Assembly (NCBI GenBank): GCA_964646885.1
Contig: CAZYFM010000003.1
Coordinates: 1 to 64,000, forward strand
Origin: SZUA-430 sp964646885
Lineage (GTDB): Bacteria > Pseudomonadota > Alphaproteobacteria > Micropepsales > Micropepsaceae
Direction of reading: 5' to 3'
DNA length: 64,000 nt
Numbering within the stretch: the first letter of the stretch is position 1; each line of letters starts with the position of its first letter. This document shows, in pieces, positions 14,422-22,904 of the stretch. The translations under genes were made by a program, and so were the position numbers. The notes under the pieces were generated by a model, which saw only the letters and a program-made list of their open reading frames with translations, searched no databases and was not told where the DNA came from.

Positions 14422-16646
14422 AGCCAGACCCTCCTCAGCCTCAGGAGAAGGAAGCCCCAGCCGCCTGCAACCAGCATGAGCAGTCCCGTCACGATGCTCA
14501 GCAGCGTTCCGGCGTCCGTCTGCGGCAGCGGCACACCGTCACCACCCGCCACGGGCTTCGCCGCATCAAGGGCCGCCAGCTGCAGCAGCGCGCTCTTGTC
14601 GATCCTGGTCTCGATGGTGGGATTGTCGACATCGGTGCCAAACACCTTCTCGAAGTTCCAGCCATGCGGCAGGTTCGTCGGCATGGCCTGCGATTCAAGC
14701 GAAGCGTCCGCCGGACGGCTCGGCGTGACATCGACAGCCACGAGGCTCGTCATGCGCGATACCAGGTGATGTTCCAGCGCGATGGTCAGCACCTGCGCAT
14801 CGACATCACCCTCATTGGCACCGGTATAGCGCGTGCCTTCGACAGCCGTGATCTTGGAGCGGGCCCAGATTTTCGACACGCCGGAACCTTCCACGGCATC
14901 GGCAAGGTCGAGCGTCGTGCTCCAGGGCTTGCCCGACAGGCGCCCCTCGATCACCACGCGCCCCGCCGTCGCCGACGTCGCCGTGCTCAGCACCACCGGT
15001 TCGCCCGCGTAGAGATCGGGCAGAGGGTTCGGCCAAGTCTCAAGCGCAACGCCTTCCGTCCGAACCTGGAGATCCGTCATCACGGGCGTCTCGAGCTTGT
15101 GGAAGAGCTCGCCGACCTTCTCCTCGACTTCCGTCTCGGAGCCGACATGGGTGAAGGTCCCGCGACCCGTGCGCGCGATGTGCTCCATCAGGAACGAATT
15201 GGGAGCAGAACCAATGCCGATCGTGAACAGCCGCGACCGGCCAAGGGAACGCCCCACTTCCTTGAGCACCTCGTCCTCGTTGCCCACCGCACCATCCGTC
15301 AGGAAGATCACCTGGCGCAGCCGTGAGCTGTCCGTCACGCGCGCGTCCTTCAGCGCCGCCTGCAGGGCCGCCAGGATCTCCGTGCCGCCATTCGCCTCAA
15401 GGCCCGACACGAACCGCGTGGCCACGGCAAGGTTGGTCCTGTTCGCGGGCACCGCGTCCTTGAACAGCACATCGAACGTGTCGTCGAAGCGGATCACGTT
15501 GAACGTGTCCTCCGGCCTCAACTGCGCCAGCGCCTTGAGAAGGGCCGCCTTGGCCTGCGGCATGGACTCGCCCGACATCGAACCCGAGTTGTCGATCACG
15601 AAGATCGCCTCGCGCGGCTGGCGCTGTACCTGCACCGCGCCCGTCGGCGGCGTGACCATGGCGAAGTAGTAGGAACGCTCTCCTGCAGTCTCCCTGAACA
15701 GCCCGGCCTGCGGCGTCGCCTGCGCCTTCAGCGTCCAGTTCATGACGAAGTCGCGGTCGGCCGGCACGTCGCCCGACAGCTCCAGGACGGCCGTCCGCTC
15801 GTCCACGCGCGAGACATTGGCGTGATGGTAGAGGGTCTGCACGGCATCAAGGGCAACGCCCGACTTGAGCTTCACCTTCAGCGACACCGGATTGATCTTG
15901 CCGAACTTCGGATGCATGACCGGCGGGGAGATGCGCGATGCATCCGGGACCGAGCGCCCCGAGGTACCTTCCGACGACACGGTCAGCATGGGCGTACCCT
16001 GTCCCGGGATGTAGCGCGGGCCCACCACCAGCGGCACGCGCAGCTCGAACTTGCCATGGTCGAGGCGCACCGTCTCCTGGTACTCGATCTGCACGACGAC
16101 GGTTTCCTTGGGCCCGATATTGGCGACCGAGTTCGTGAACATGTTCGGCCGCTCCTGCTCGACGAGCGATGCCTTGATGCCGGCCGCGGCAGCCTTCTCG
16201 TAGATCTCCCGTGCCTCGGCGCGCTCCTTGATCTTGCCCTCGAGGAACCGGTTGCCGACCTGCATCTTCAGCGCATCGACAGCCGCCTGCTGCGGCAGCG
16301 GATAGACATAAATTCCTTCCACCCACTTGTCCGACGGGTTCTCGAAGCGCTGCGTGATCTTCGCGCGCGCCACGAGGCCCGAGACCTCGATCTCGACGTC
16401 GGTCTTGAGGCGCGGCGCCTCGATGTACTTGCCGGGCTCCTTCGAACGCAGCAGCAAGGCACCCGTGCCCGCTTCGTCCGGCGTCACCAGCACAGCCGGC
16501 TCGGCCTTGGGCCCGGGCGTGCTGTCCGGCATGGCAGGACCCGCCAGGAAGCAGGAGGTGAAGGCGGTCGCGGCGATCAGCGTGCCGCGCAACAATGCGC
16601 GAGGGCCCTTGTGCGGGCTCCCGCTGGTGAGGATTGACGATGTCAT
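14418..16646 (-). CDS. Sortase target protein with VIT and von Willebrand A domains
   Basis: A protein of 742 residues, exported by an N-terminal hydrophobic segment (residues about 22-40). A VIT domain follows (DVEIEVSGLVARAKITQRFENPSDKWVEGIYVYPLP), then a VWA domain whose metal site DNSGSMSG is intact (family form DxSxS). The C-terminus has the sortase cue LPQTD at about 707-711, a hydrophobic helix and a basic tail RLRRVWL. This is the dedicated partner of the class GN sortase (matching the marine proteobacterial sortase target family by recall). Similar to inter-alpha-trypsin-inhibitor heavy chains in layout. Role: likely a surface-exposed, metal-dependent binding protein. Confidence 0.92.
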   Translation of the reverse strand: MTSSILTSGSPHKGPRALLRGTLIAATAFTSCFLAGPAMPDSTPGPKAEPAVLVTPDEAGTGALLLRSKEPGKYIEAPRLKTDVEIEVSGLVARAKITQRFENPSDKWVEGIYVYPLPQQAAVDALKMQVGNRFLEGKIKERAEAREIYEKAAAAGIKASLVEQERPNMFTNSVANIGPKETVVVQIEYQETVRLDHGKFELRVPLVVGPRYIPGQGTPMLTVSSEGTSGRSVPDASRISPPVMHPKFGKINPVSLKVKLKSGVALDAVQTLYHHANVSRVDERTAVLELSGDVPADRDFVMNWTLKAQATPQAGLFRETAGERSYYFAMVTPPTGAVQVQRQPREAIFVIDNSGSMSGESMPQAKAALLKALAQLRPEDTFNVIRFDDTFDVLFKDAVPANRTNLAVATRFVSGLEANGGTEILAALQAALKDARVTDSSRLRQVIFLTDGAVGNEDEVLKEVGRSLGRSRLFTIGIGSAPNSFLMEHIARTGRGTFTHVGSETEVEEKVGELFHKLETPVMTDLQVRTEGVALETWPNPLPDLYAGEPVVLSTATSATAGRVVIEGRLSGKPWSTTLDLADAVEGSGVSKIWARSKITAVEGTRYTGANEGDVDAQVLTIALEHHLVSRMTSLVAVDVTPSRPADASLESQAMPTNLPHGWNFEKVFGTDVDNPTIETRIDKSALLQLAALDAAKPVAGGDGVPLPQTDAGTLLSIVTGLLMLVAGGWGFLLLRLRRVWL

Positions 16647-16831
16647 GGTTTTGTCCCTTCAGGCGGTGGTCGTGGGTCCGCCTGTGCCGAGACAGGTGCG
16701 CCCCGATCTGGTCGCGATTGCGATGCAACTTTGACATTGTGATGCCGATTGCGGCGCTTTGAGGGACGTTGCGACCGGTGTCACTTCCGCGACAGACCCG
16801 TCACAATCCGCGAGCGTGGACGGCCTTTACC

Positions 16832-16859
16832 TTGACGTGCAGCCAGCGGCTGCTATCGT
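16832..16859 (+). promoter_or_regulatory. Candidate sigma-70 promoter for the rsgA leader
   Basis: TTGACG at 16832-16837 and TATCGT at 16854-16859 with a 16-base spacer, about 38 bases before the leader ORF start. Pattern match only. Confidence 0.4.
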
Positions 16860-16896
16860 GCGCCGAGTTTCAACCCTTCCAGACAAGGAGGCCCGT

Positions 16897-16950
16897 ATGA
16901 CCATTGTTGCTCGCCCCCTGGCTGGAACCGGGATCCTCGCTGCGGCCTGA
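16897..16950 (+). CDS. Short leader ORF (17 codons) ahead of rsgA
   Basis: ATG at 16897 encodes MTIVARPLAGTGILAAA and stops at 16948-16950. It is preceded by the strongest ribosome binding site in the neighbourhood, AAGGAGG with a five-base gap, and by a plausible promoter. The peptide matches nothing I know. Downstream, CCTCCT at 16965-16970 is exactly complementary to AGGAGG at 16886-16891, so the leader's binding site could be sequestered in the mRNA. This may be a regulatory leader peptide, a small protein, or a decoy start left from a longer gene. Confidence 0.45.
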   Translation: MTIVARPLAGTGILAAA

Positions 16951-16978
16951 GCCGCGCCGAAAAACCTCCTGTCCGGCC

Positions 16979-18115
16979 ATGAACCTTCCGGGTGCGCTCG
17001 CACCAGGAAAGCATGACTTTGCGCCTGCCGAGAGGCAGTGCGCCCGCTTTGGACATCAGGATTTGACCCATACATCACTGAAGGACTTCGGCTGGGGACC
17101 GCATTTCCAGGCCCAGCTTGAAGAGCATGAATTCGACCTGCCTCTGGCACGCATCCACGCCGTGCATCGCGACGCCTGCGAGATCCGTGGTCCGGCCGTG
17201 GACGGCCGCATCCAGCCATTGCCGCCCGACGACAACGGCGACAGCACGATCACGGTCGGCGACTGGCTCGTGCTCGAGGACGGTGGAGCGCGCGCCACGC
17301 GCGTGCTGGAGCGCTTCAGCCTGTTCAGGCGCCGGAAGGCGGGGACAGGACGCGGCATCCAGCTCATCGCGGCCAACGTCAATACGCTGCTGGTCGTCAC
17401 CTCGGCGAACCACGATTTCAACGTGGCACGTCTCGAGCGCTATCTCGCCCTCGCCGCCGAGGCCGGCGTGACACCGCTCGTGCTGATCACCAAGGCCGAC
17501 CTCGTCAGCGACGCCGGCGACTATGCACGCGAGGCGGCACGGCTGATGCCGGGCCTGGTGGTGGAAGCGATCGACGCCCGCGATCCGGCCGCCCTGTCGG
17601 TCCTTGCTCCGTGGTTCGGGCGCGGACAGACACTGGCCCTTGTCGGCTCATCAGGCGTCGGCAAATCAACCATCGTCAACGCGCTGCAGGGCCGCGCCGC
17701 GCAGGCGACGCAAGGTATCCGAGAGGACGACTCCCGCGGACGCCACACGACGACCGGGCGTTCGATGCATGCGCTCGCCTCGGGGGCCTGGCTGATCGAC
17801 ACGCCCGGCATGCGCGAGCTGCAGGTCCTGGATGCCAGCGATGGGATCGAGGATGTCTTTTCCGACGTCGTGGAAATCGCGGGCAGGTGCCGTTTTTCGG
17901 ACTGCACCCACGCCTCCGAACCCGGCTGCGCCGTACAGTCAGCCCTGGCGGATGGAACCCTCGACCCGGGGCGCCTGAAACGCTATGAAAAGCTGATGCG
18001 CGAAGACAGGCGCAACTCCGAAACCCTGGCCGAGGCCCATGCCCGCAGCCGCAAGTTCGGACGCATGGCCAGGCAGATCTTCGCCGACAAGCTGAAACGC
18101 CGGGAGTGGCAATGA
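16979..18115 (+). CDS. rsgA: Small-subunit-dependent GTPase RsgA
   Basis: Circularly permuted GTPase that helps maturation of the 30S ribosomal subunit. The G motifs come in permuted order: LITKADL (G4), GSSGVGKSTIVNAL (G1), and DTPGMRE (G3), after an N-terminal OB-fold-like segment (VDGRIQPLPPDDNGDSTITVGDWLVLED). A zinc knuckle follows: CRFSDCTHASEPGC with the ligand histidine. The start is uncertain. ATG 16979 has no ribosome binding site; family alignments usually begin near SLKDFGWGPHF, which would fit a TTG at 17063. A short leader ORF with a strong site precedes it. The downstream lipoprotein gene overlaps by ATGA. Confidence 0.93.
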   Translation: MNLPGALAPGKHDFAPAERQCARFGHQDLTHTSLKDFGWGPHFQAQLEEHEFDLPLARIHAVHRDACEIRGPAVDGRIQPLPPDDNGDSTITVGDWLVLEDGGARATRVLERFSLFRRRKAGTGRGIQLIAANVNTLLVVTSANHDFNVARLERYLALAAEAGVTPLVLITKADLVSDAGDYAREAARLMPGLVVEAIDARDPAALSVLAPWFGRGQTLALVGSSGVGKSTIVNALQGRAAQATQGIREDDSRGRHTTTGRSMHALASGAWLIDTPGMRELQVLDASDGIEDVFSDVVEIAGRCRFSDCTHASEPGCAVQSALADGTLDPGRLKRYEKLMREDRRNSETLAEAHARSRKFGRMARQIFADKLKRREWQ

Positions 18116-18564
18116 AGGGACATGTTATCGCACTGCTCGTCGCTGTGGGACTGACCGCCTGCAGCGGCGAGAAAACGGGCACGGTTGAAGGCGACTGGAA
18201 GGTCACCGACGCAAAGCCCGCGCCCTGGCTGGAAGCAGGCCAGGCCATCGATCCGGCGATCGCGGCGACCTATGTCGGCAAGACGGTCACCTTCAGGCCG
18301 GAAGCGATCGAGGGCCCGGCCCTGCTGGCCTGCACGAACCCGCGTTACGCCTATGTCGAGGTGCCGGCTGAAGGCATCTTCCAGGGCGGCCTGGGTGATT
18401 CCGGAAAGGCCGAAGAACAGGCCCGCGCGCTCGGATTCACCGGCTTTCCCGTCCACACCGTCATGACCAGCTGCGAACATGACATTGCCTATCATTTCGA
18501 GGGACAGGACAGGATGGCCTTTGCCCTGGACAACATCATCTTCTGGATGCAGCGCGCGCGCTGA
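18112..18564 (+). CDS. Hypothetical lipoprotein, 150 residues
   Basis: The signal peptide ends in a good lipobox, GLTAC, so the cysteine at about residue 19 is probably lipidated. The mature protein has WKVTDAKPAPWLE, TFRPEAIEGPALLAC and EHDIAYHFEGQDRMAFALDNIIFWM; I do not recognise a family. Two further cysteines could form a disulfide. The ATG overlaps the rsgA stop (ATGA), which suggests co-translation with that GTPase although the products act in different compartments. Confidence 0.8.
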   Translation: MKGHVIALLVAVGLTACSGEKTGTVEGDWKVTDAKPAPWLEAGQAIDPAIAATYVGKTVTFRPEAIEGPALLACTNPRYAYVEVPAEGIFQGGLGDSGKAEEQARALGFTGFPVHTVMTSCEHDIAYHFEGQDRMAFALDNIIFWMQRAR

Positions 18565-18648
18565 CATCACGCAGGTGCAGCATGACTGTCGCCTTTTGCG
18601 GCAGCACCTGCTGCGCTAGTCTCTCGCCGTCTATCGGGGTATCCAATC

Positions 18649-20691
18649 ATGTCACTACTCGGCCGCATCTTCGGCAGTCACTTCCTTCGTGGCCTTGCAC
18701 TCGGCATCCTGGCCACGGCAGTGGTCCTGATCACGTTTGCGTACATGTTCCGCGGCGTCCTGCCGATGCTGCTCGGCACCCCGACACCCACCATTCCGAA
18801 AGACGTTGTCGCCGAGGCCTCGACCTCCACGAAGGAAGTCCACGATCGCATCCGCAAGGAACTGCCCTTCGAAAACAAACAGGACTTCGACTTCGCGAGC
18901 CGCGGCTTCATTGCGACGCTCGACAATCCCGTCATCAAGGACGAGCAGGGCAAGGTCGTCTTCGATCTCTCGTCCTATGATTTCCTGAAGGGCGAAGCCC
19001 CGCCCAGCGCAAACCCCAGCCTCTGGCGCCAGGCCCAGCTGCTCACGAAGCACGGCCTCTACAAGGTCGCGGACAACATTTACCAGGTACGCGGCTTCGA
19101 CGTGTCGACCGTGTCATTCATCGACACCGGCAAGGGCTATATCGTTGCCGACCCGCTCACGACAGTGGAAGTCGCCAGGGCCGCCCTCGGCCTCGTGAAG
19201 AAACACGTCGGCGACAAGCCTGTCCTCGCGGTCGTGTACTCGCACAGCCACGGCGACCATTTTGGCGGCGTGATGGGCGTGACCACGGAAGCAGACGTCA
19301 AGGCCGGTCGCGTCCGCATCATCGCGCCCGACGGCTTCATGGAACACACGGTCTCCGAGAACATCATCGCCGGCCCCGCCATGACGCGCCGTGCCCGCTT
19401 CCAGTTCGGCACGACGCTGCCGCGCGGCATTGAAGGCGAAATGACGTCGGGTCTCGGACCCGGCATCTCGAACGGCACGATCTCGCTGATAGCCCCCACC
19501 GACATCATCTCGAAGACAGGCCAGGAGATTGTCATTGATGGCGTGAAGCTGGTCTTCCAGGTCACGCCCGGCACGGAAGCCCCGGCCGAGATGAATTTCT
19601 TCCTGCCCGACATGCGCGCGCTGTTCATGGCCGAAAACGCCAACGCGACGATGCACAACCTCCTGCCCGCCCGCGGCGCGCAGGTGCGCAACGCCAAGGA
19701 CTGGGCCGACTACCTCACGCAGGCCGTACGCCTCTATGGCAACGGCACGGACGTGATGTTTGCCGCCCATGGCATCCCGCGCTTCGGCACCGAGGTCATC
19801 CGCGACTACCTGAACAAGCACCGCGACGCCTACAAGTACCTCCACGACCAGACCGTGAAGCTGATGAACAACGGCCTCACGGCGCCCGAGATCGCCGAGC
19901 AGCTTGAGCTCCCCGCCGTCCTCGCGAAGGAGTGGTACAATCGCGGCTACTACGGCACGATGAGCCATAACTCGAAGGCCATCTACCAGCGTTACCTGGG
20001 CTGGTACGACGCGAACCCGGCCTCGCTCCACGCCCTGCCACCGGTCGCTGCCGGCACGCACTACGTCGATGCGATGGGCGGCGCCGACTCCGTCATCACG
20101 AAGGCCGACGCGGCCATCAAGGCAGGCGAGTATCGCTGGGCCGCCATGCTTCTGAACCACGTGGTCTTTGCCGACGAGAAGAACACGAAGGCCAAGGAAA
20201 TGCTGGCCGACGTGTACACGCAGCTTGGCTACCGAACCGAAGCCGGCACCTGGCGCAACATCTATCTCACCGGCGCACAGGAACTGCGCCACGGCGTGGT
20301 CGACCAGGGCCTGCAGCGCATGAGCCTGTCGCTCGTCCGTGCAACCTCGACCTCCATGATGCTGGACTTCGCCGCGGTGCGCTTCAACGCCGAGAAGGCC
20401 GAAGGCAAGAACTTCAGCCTCAATCTCAAGCTGACCGACATGAACGAGAACCATCTCATCACGGTCCGCAATGGCGTCCTGATCCACGAGCAGGTCGCCG
20501 AGGACATGACGGCCGACGCCACCGTATCGATGAAGCGCGCGGACATGCTCGAGACCCTCATCGCCGGCGTCCCCACGACGGTGAAGAAGGCGACGGGCGC
20601 AATCCGCGTCGAGGGCCGCGCCGGCGCCTATGACGAGCTTGTCGGTCTCATCGATCCGCTGCAGCCGAACTTCCCCATCGTCACGCCATGA
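18649..20691 (+). CDS. Alkyl sulfatase (SdsA1-type metallo-beta-lactamase fold)
   Basis: Hydrolyses primary or secondary alkyl sulfates such as dodecyl sulfate. The 680-residue protein has an N-terminal hydrophobic helix (FLRGLALGILATAVVLITFAY), then the metallo-hydrolase core with YSHSHGDHFGG giving the zinc ligands, and the ENANATMHNLLPARGAQVRN segment typical of alkyl sulfatases. An alpha-helical dimerisation domain follows (about residues 400-540) and a C-terminal SCP2-like domain (LVRATSTSMMLDFAAVRF onwards) that binds the alkyl chain. The N-terminal helix suggests export or membrane anchoring in the periplasm. The C15 peptidase gene follows 16 bases later. Confidence 0.93.
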   Translation: MSLLGRIFGSHFLRGLALGILATAVVLITFAYMFRGVLPMLLGTPTPTIPKDVVAEASTSTKEVHDRIRKELPFENKQDFDFASRGFIATLDNPVIKDEQGKVVFDLSSYDFLKGEAPPSANPSLWRQAQLLTKHGLYKVADNIYQVRGFDVSTVSFIDTGKGYIVADPLTTVEVARAALGLVKKHVGDKPVLAVVYSHSHGDHFGGVMGVTTEADVKAGRVRIIAPDGFMEHTVSENIIAGPAMTRRARFQFGTTLPRGIEGEMTSGLGPGISNGTISLIAPTDIISKTGQEIVIDGVKLVFQVTPGTEAPAEMNFFLPDMRALFMAENANATMHNLLPARGAQVRNAKDWADYLTQAVRLYGNGTDVMFAAHGIPRFGTEVIRDYLNKHRDAYKYLHDQTVKLMNNGLTAPEIAEQLELPAVLAKEWYNRGYYGTMSHNSKAIYQRYLGWYDANPASLHALPPVAAGTHYVDAMGGADSVITKADAAIKAGEYRWAAMLLNHVVFADEKNTKAKEMLADVYTQLGYRTEAGTWRNIYLTGAQELRHGVVDQGLQRMSLSLVRATSTSMMLDFAAVRFNAEKAEGKNFSLNLKLTDMNENHLITVRNGVLIHEQVAEDMTADATVSMKRADMLETLIAGVPTTVKKATGAIRVEGRAGAYDELVGLIDPLQPNFPIVTP

Positions 20692-20707
20692 GCCGGCGAC
20701 GCACGCC

Positions 20708-21379
20708 ATGACGAAGCCGCTCATCCTCGCGACCGGCTTCGACGTCTTCCCGGGCGCGCCGGAAAACCCGACCGCCTGGGCGATTGGCGCGCTCGCGCAG
20801 CGCAACTGGCAGCCCGCCGCGGCCCGCCTGGAAACGGCTGTGCTGCCCGTGACCTTCGACATGTGGGAGCGCCACGCGCTTCCCCTGATCCGCACGCTGA
20901 AGCCCATGGCGGTCATCGCCTTTGGCCTCAGCGCCAAGACGACCGGTTTCACGCTGGAATCCACCGCACGCAATGCGATCGCGATGGACCGACCTGATTT
21001 TTCGGGCCAGTGCGCCCTCGACGATTGCGTCAGCCGCGCAGGACCTCCGTTTCATCCGTCAGGATTGCCCCTGACCGAGATCGCCAAGGCGCTTCACCGC
21101 GCGGGCCTTCCCATCGTCCGTTCCGACGATGCGGGCGACTACCTCTGCAACATGCTGTTCTACCAGCTCATGCACACGGCAACCGAAACCGGCATCCGTT
21201 CCGCCGGCTTCATCCACGTGCCCTACCTGACAAGCCAGATCGAGCGACTGCGGTCGCAAGGCCGCGAGATCGCCCATGGCGCAAGCCTGGACGAAAGCCT
21301 GATGCTGTCAGGCGTAAAGACGATCATCGAAACCTGCGCTGTGCACCTGGCGCCATCGGCATCAGGCCACCTGGCCTGA
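20708..21379 (+). CDS. Pyroglutamyl-peptidase I-like cysteine peptidase (family C15)
   Basis: A protein of 223 residues. C15 peptidases remove N-terminal pyroglutamate. The triad positions are visible: glutamate in TLESTARN, cysteine in SDDAGDYLCNMLFYQ, histidine in SAGFIHVPY. The N-terminal loop ATGFDVFPGAPENPTAW corresponds to the family TGFEPFGG...NPS. The ATG at 20708 lies shortly after the alkyl-sulfatase stop, and an earlier in-frame start lies inside that gene and is rejected. Co-transcription with the sulfatase is likely but a functional link is not obvious. Confidence 0.87.
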   Translation: MTKPLILATGFDVFPGAPENPTAWAIGALAQRNWQPAAARLETAVLPVTFDMWERHALPLIRTLKPMAVIAFGLSAKTTGFTLESTARNAIAMDRPDFSGQCALDDCVSRAGPPFHPSGLPLTEIAKALHRAGLPIVRSDDAGDYLCNMLFYQLMHTATETGIRSAGFIHVPYLTSQIERLRSQGREIAHGASLDESLMLSGVKTIIETCAVHLAPSASGHLA

Positions 21380-21450
21380 GCCGCATTCAGCGGGGCCGCC
21401 GAGCGAGCGCCTCGTCTGTCATTCACACTCCTTCGTTGATGGACAAGAAA

Positions 21451-21527
21451 CTGCAGGCTGGCCTGAAGTCTTGGGAACTGGCTGGACTTGGGGGGTAGGC
21501 TGGCAAGGCTTCAGATCCAGCCTGCAG
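21451..21527. repeat. Long imperfect inverted repeat (two 11-bp helices)
   Basis: CTGCAGGCTGG (21451-21461) pairs with CCAGCCTGCAG (21517-21527); after a small 1x2 internal loop, CTGAAGTCTTG (21463-21473) pairs with CAAGGCTTCAG (21504-21514) with one G-U. The loop is 30 bases. This is too regular to be chance in most backgrounds, lacks a terminator T-run and does not show attC core sites. Candidates: structured RNA, a repeat-family element, or a transcription barrier. Confidence 0.6.
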
Positions 21528-21587
21528 CAGGACCGCAGGCATCATCCGGAGACGAACCTCCTGCATCCATTCCCTGAAACGCCCGTT

Positions 21588-21607
21588 CCGCCCGAGGCCT
21601 CAGGCGG
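21588..21607. repeat. 20-bp near-perfect palindrome
   Basis: CCGCCCGAGGCCTCAGGCGG, 9 of 10 positions symmetrical, in the gap downstream of the beta-lactamase gene. No T-run on either strand, so it is not a classical terminator. Confidence 0.45.
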
Positions 21608-21759
21608 CAGAAAAGACGCGAAATCGATGCAGGAACATATATGGAACATCGGGGTCGGCAGCGCAACCCGAAATCACACGCTGCGTCACTTTTGACCAGC
21701 CCGCAACACAAACCTGTCAAACGATGGGAAATGGGGTGCTTGAAGCTTGCGCAGCGCCT

Positions 21760-22659
21760 TCAAGCCAGAATCCACTCCGTCGCGATCCGTCCCACCTCCG
21801 CCAGAACTGACTGGTGCCGGTCCTCGACCTGTTCGGTGAATTCCCCGCTGTCGAAGTAAGCCGAGATGATGACGGGTGCGCGGTTGGGCGGAAACGCAAT
21901 CGCGACGTCATTGCATTTGTTGGTCGTGCCCGTGGCACGGCCTGTGCCGGTCTTGTTGCCGATGCGCCAGTCCGCGGGGAGACCCGCGCGCAGGCGCTTG
22001 TTGCCGGTCTTTGTGTTCTGCATCCACCCGAGGAGCAGGTCACGTGACTGTGGCCGCAGGAGCTTTCCCGTCGTGATGCGCCGGACAAGCTGTGCCATGG
22101 CCATCGGCGTCGTCGTGTCCCTGAGGTCTGCTGAAAGCACCAGGCCCAGCGACGGCTCGTAGCGGTCCAGCCGCGTTACCATGTCCCCCATTTCGCGGAA
22201 CTTCGCCGTCACTGCAGCAGGCCCACCCAGCCGACGCGTCAGCAGGTTGGCGGCAACACCATCGCTGACTTCCTGCGCCGCCTGGGCAAGCGCCGCGATG
22301 GTCATGCCGCCCTTGTCCACGTTCTCGCCAGTCACGGGCGCCCAGGGAAGAAGGTCTTGTTTCGACAGGGGCAGGACTTCCGAGAGGTTCAGCCGGCCCG
22401 CATCGGCCTCGCGCAGATATGCAGCCACAAGCGCAAGCTTGAAAGTGGAGCACAAGGCAAAGTGCTCAGTCATGCGATGGCCGCTGGCCTCGCCGGTCGC
22501 CGTGTCGAGGAAGCAGACCCCAAGGCGTGCGTCACCCAGCTCAAGCCTGCGCAGGCGCTCCGAAGCGTCGAACCGCCGCGCAAGCCTCCGCGCCTTCGCC
22601 GGTGCTGCCGAGGCAGCGGCCAGGATGAAAGACCCGGCCAGCATCTGTCTTCTCTGCAT
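21760..22659 (-). CDS. Class A beta-lactamase, divergent
   Basis: Serine beta-lactamase of about 299 residues, exported by a signal with a twin-arginine-like start (QRRQMLAG). Motifs: STFK with the nucleophile serine and lysine (about residue 71), KTG near residue 237 (GNKTGTG), and Glu in RYEPSLG, equivalent to Glu166. Two usual asparagines are missing: the SDN motif reads SDG, and the residue equivalent to Asn170 is glycine. Both normally help position the deacylating water and substrate, so its spectrum or activity may be unusual. Two adjacent ATG codons exist; the second (22659) is better spaced from GAAGGG. No LysR-type regulator is adjacent. Confidence 0.9.
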   Translation of the reverse strand: MQRRQMLAGSFILAAASAAPAKARRLARRFDASERLRRLELGDARLGVCFLDTATGEASGHRMTEHFALCSTFKLALVAAYLREADAGRLNLSEVLPLSKQDLLPWAPVTGENVDKGGMTIAALAQAAQEVSDGVAANLLTRRLGGPAAVTAKFREMGDMVTRLDRYEPSLGLVLSADLRDTTTPMAMAQLVRRITTGKLLRPQSRDLLLGWMQNTKTGNKRLRAGLPADWRIGNKTGTGRATGTTNKCNDVAIAFPPNRAPVIISAYFDSGEFTEQVEDRHQSVLAEVGRIATEWILA

Positions 22660-22904
22660 CATGTCCCTTCTCCCTCGGTCCGATCGTTGCTCCGGCCGGG
22701 ATGGAACGCAAGCCAGTCACCCGTGCCGATCACCGACCGGGATGTGCCAATCGCCACAAAGTCTCGATTTGTGAACGTGCCACCCATACCAGGCCGCCCC
22801 GGACGCAAACGGTTCCCCTGCGCTCGCACGTCGGAGAGCGCCAACAACTTGGCGCATTTGGCAGTCGCATGCATACTTCAGGCACAACGATTCAGGGGCC
22901 GTCC

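Larger units (their letters stand above)
21380..21759. other. Gene-free gap with two dyad structures
   Basis: About 380 bases between the C15 peptidase and the convergent beta-lactamase gene. No convincing ORF or tRNA. It contains a long imperfect hairpin (21451-21527) and a 20-base near-palindrome (21588-21607), neither followed by a T-run. Confidence 0.6.

Noticed and set aside
19114..20973. A 619-residue minus-strand open frame
   Set aside because: Shadow of the alkyl-sulfatase gene; the plus strand has the full HxHxDH enzyme with correct domain order.
21451..21527. An integron attC site next to the beta-lactamase gene
   Set aside because: The hairpin lacks the GTTRRRY and RYYYAAC core sites and no integrase or cassette array is near.
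21471..21720. Short open frames on both strands in the gap before the beta-lactamase
   Set aside because: No ribosome site, biased composition, and they run through the inverted repeats.
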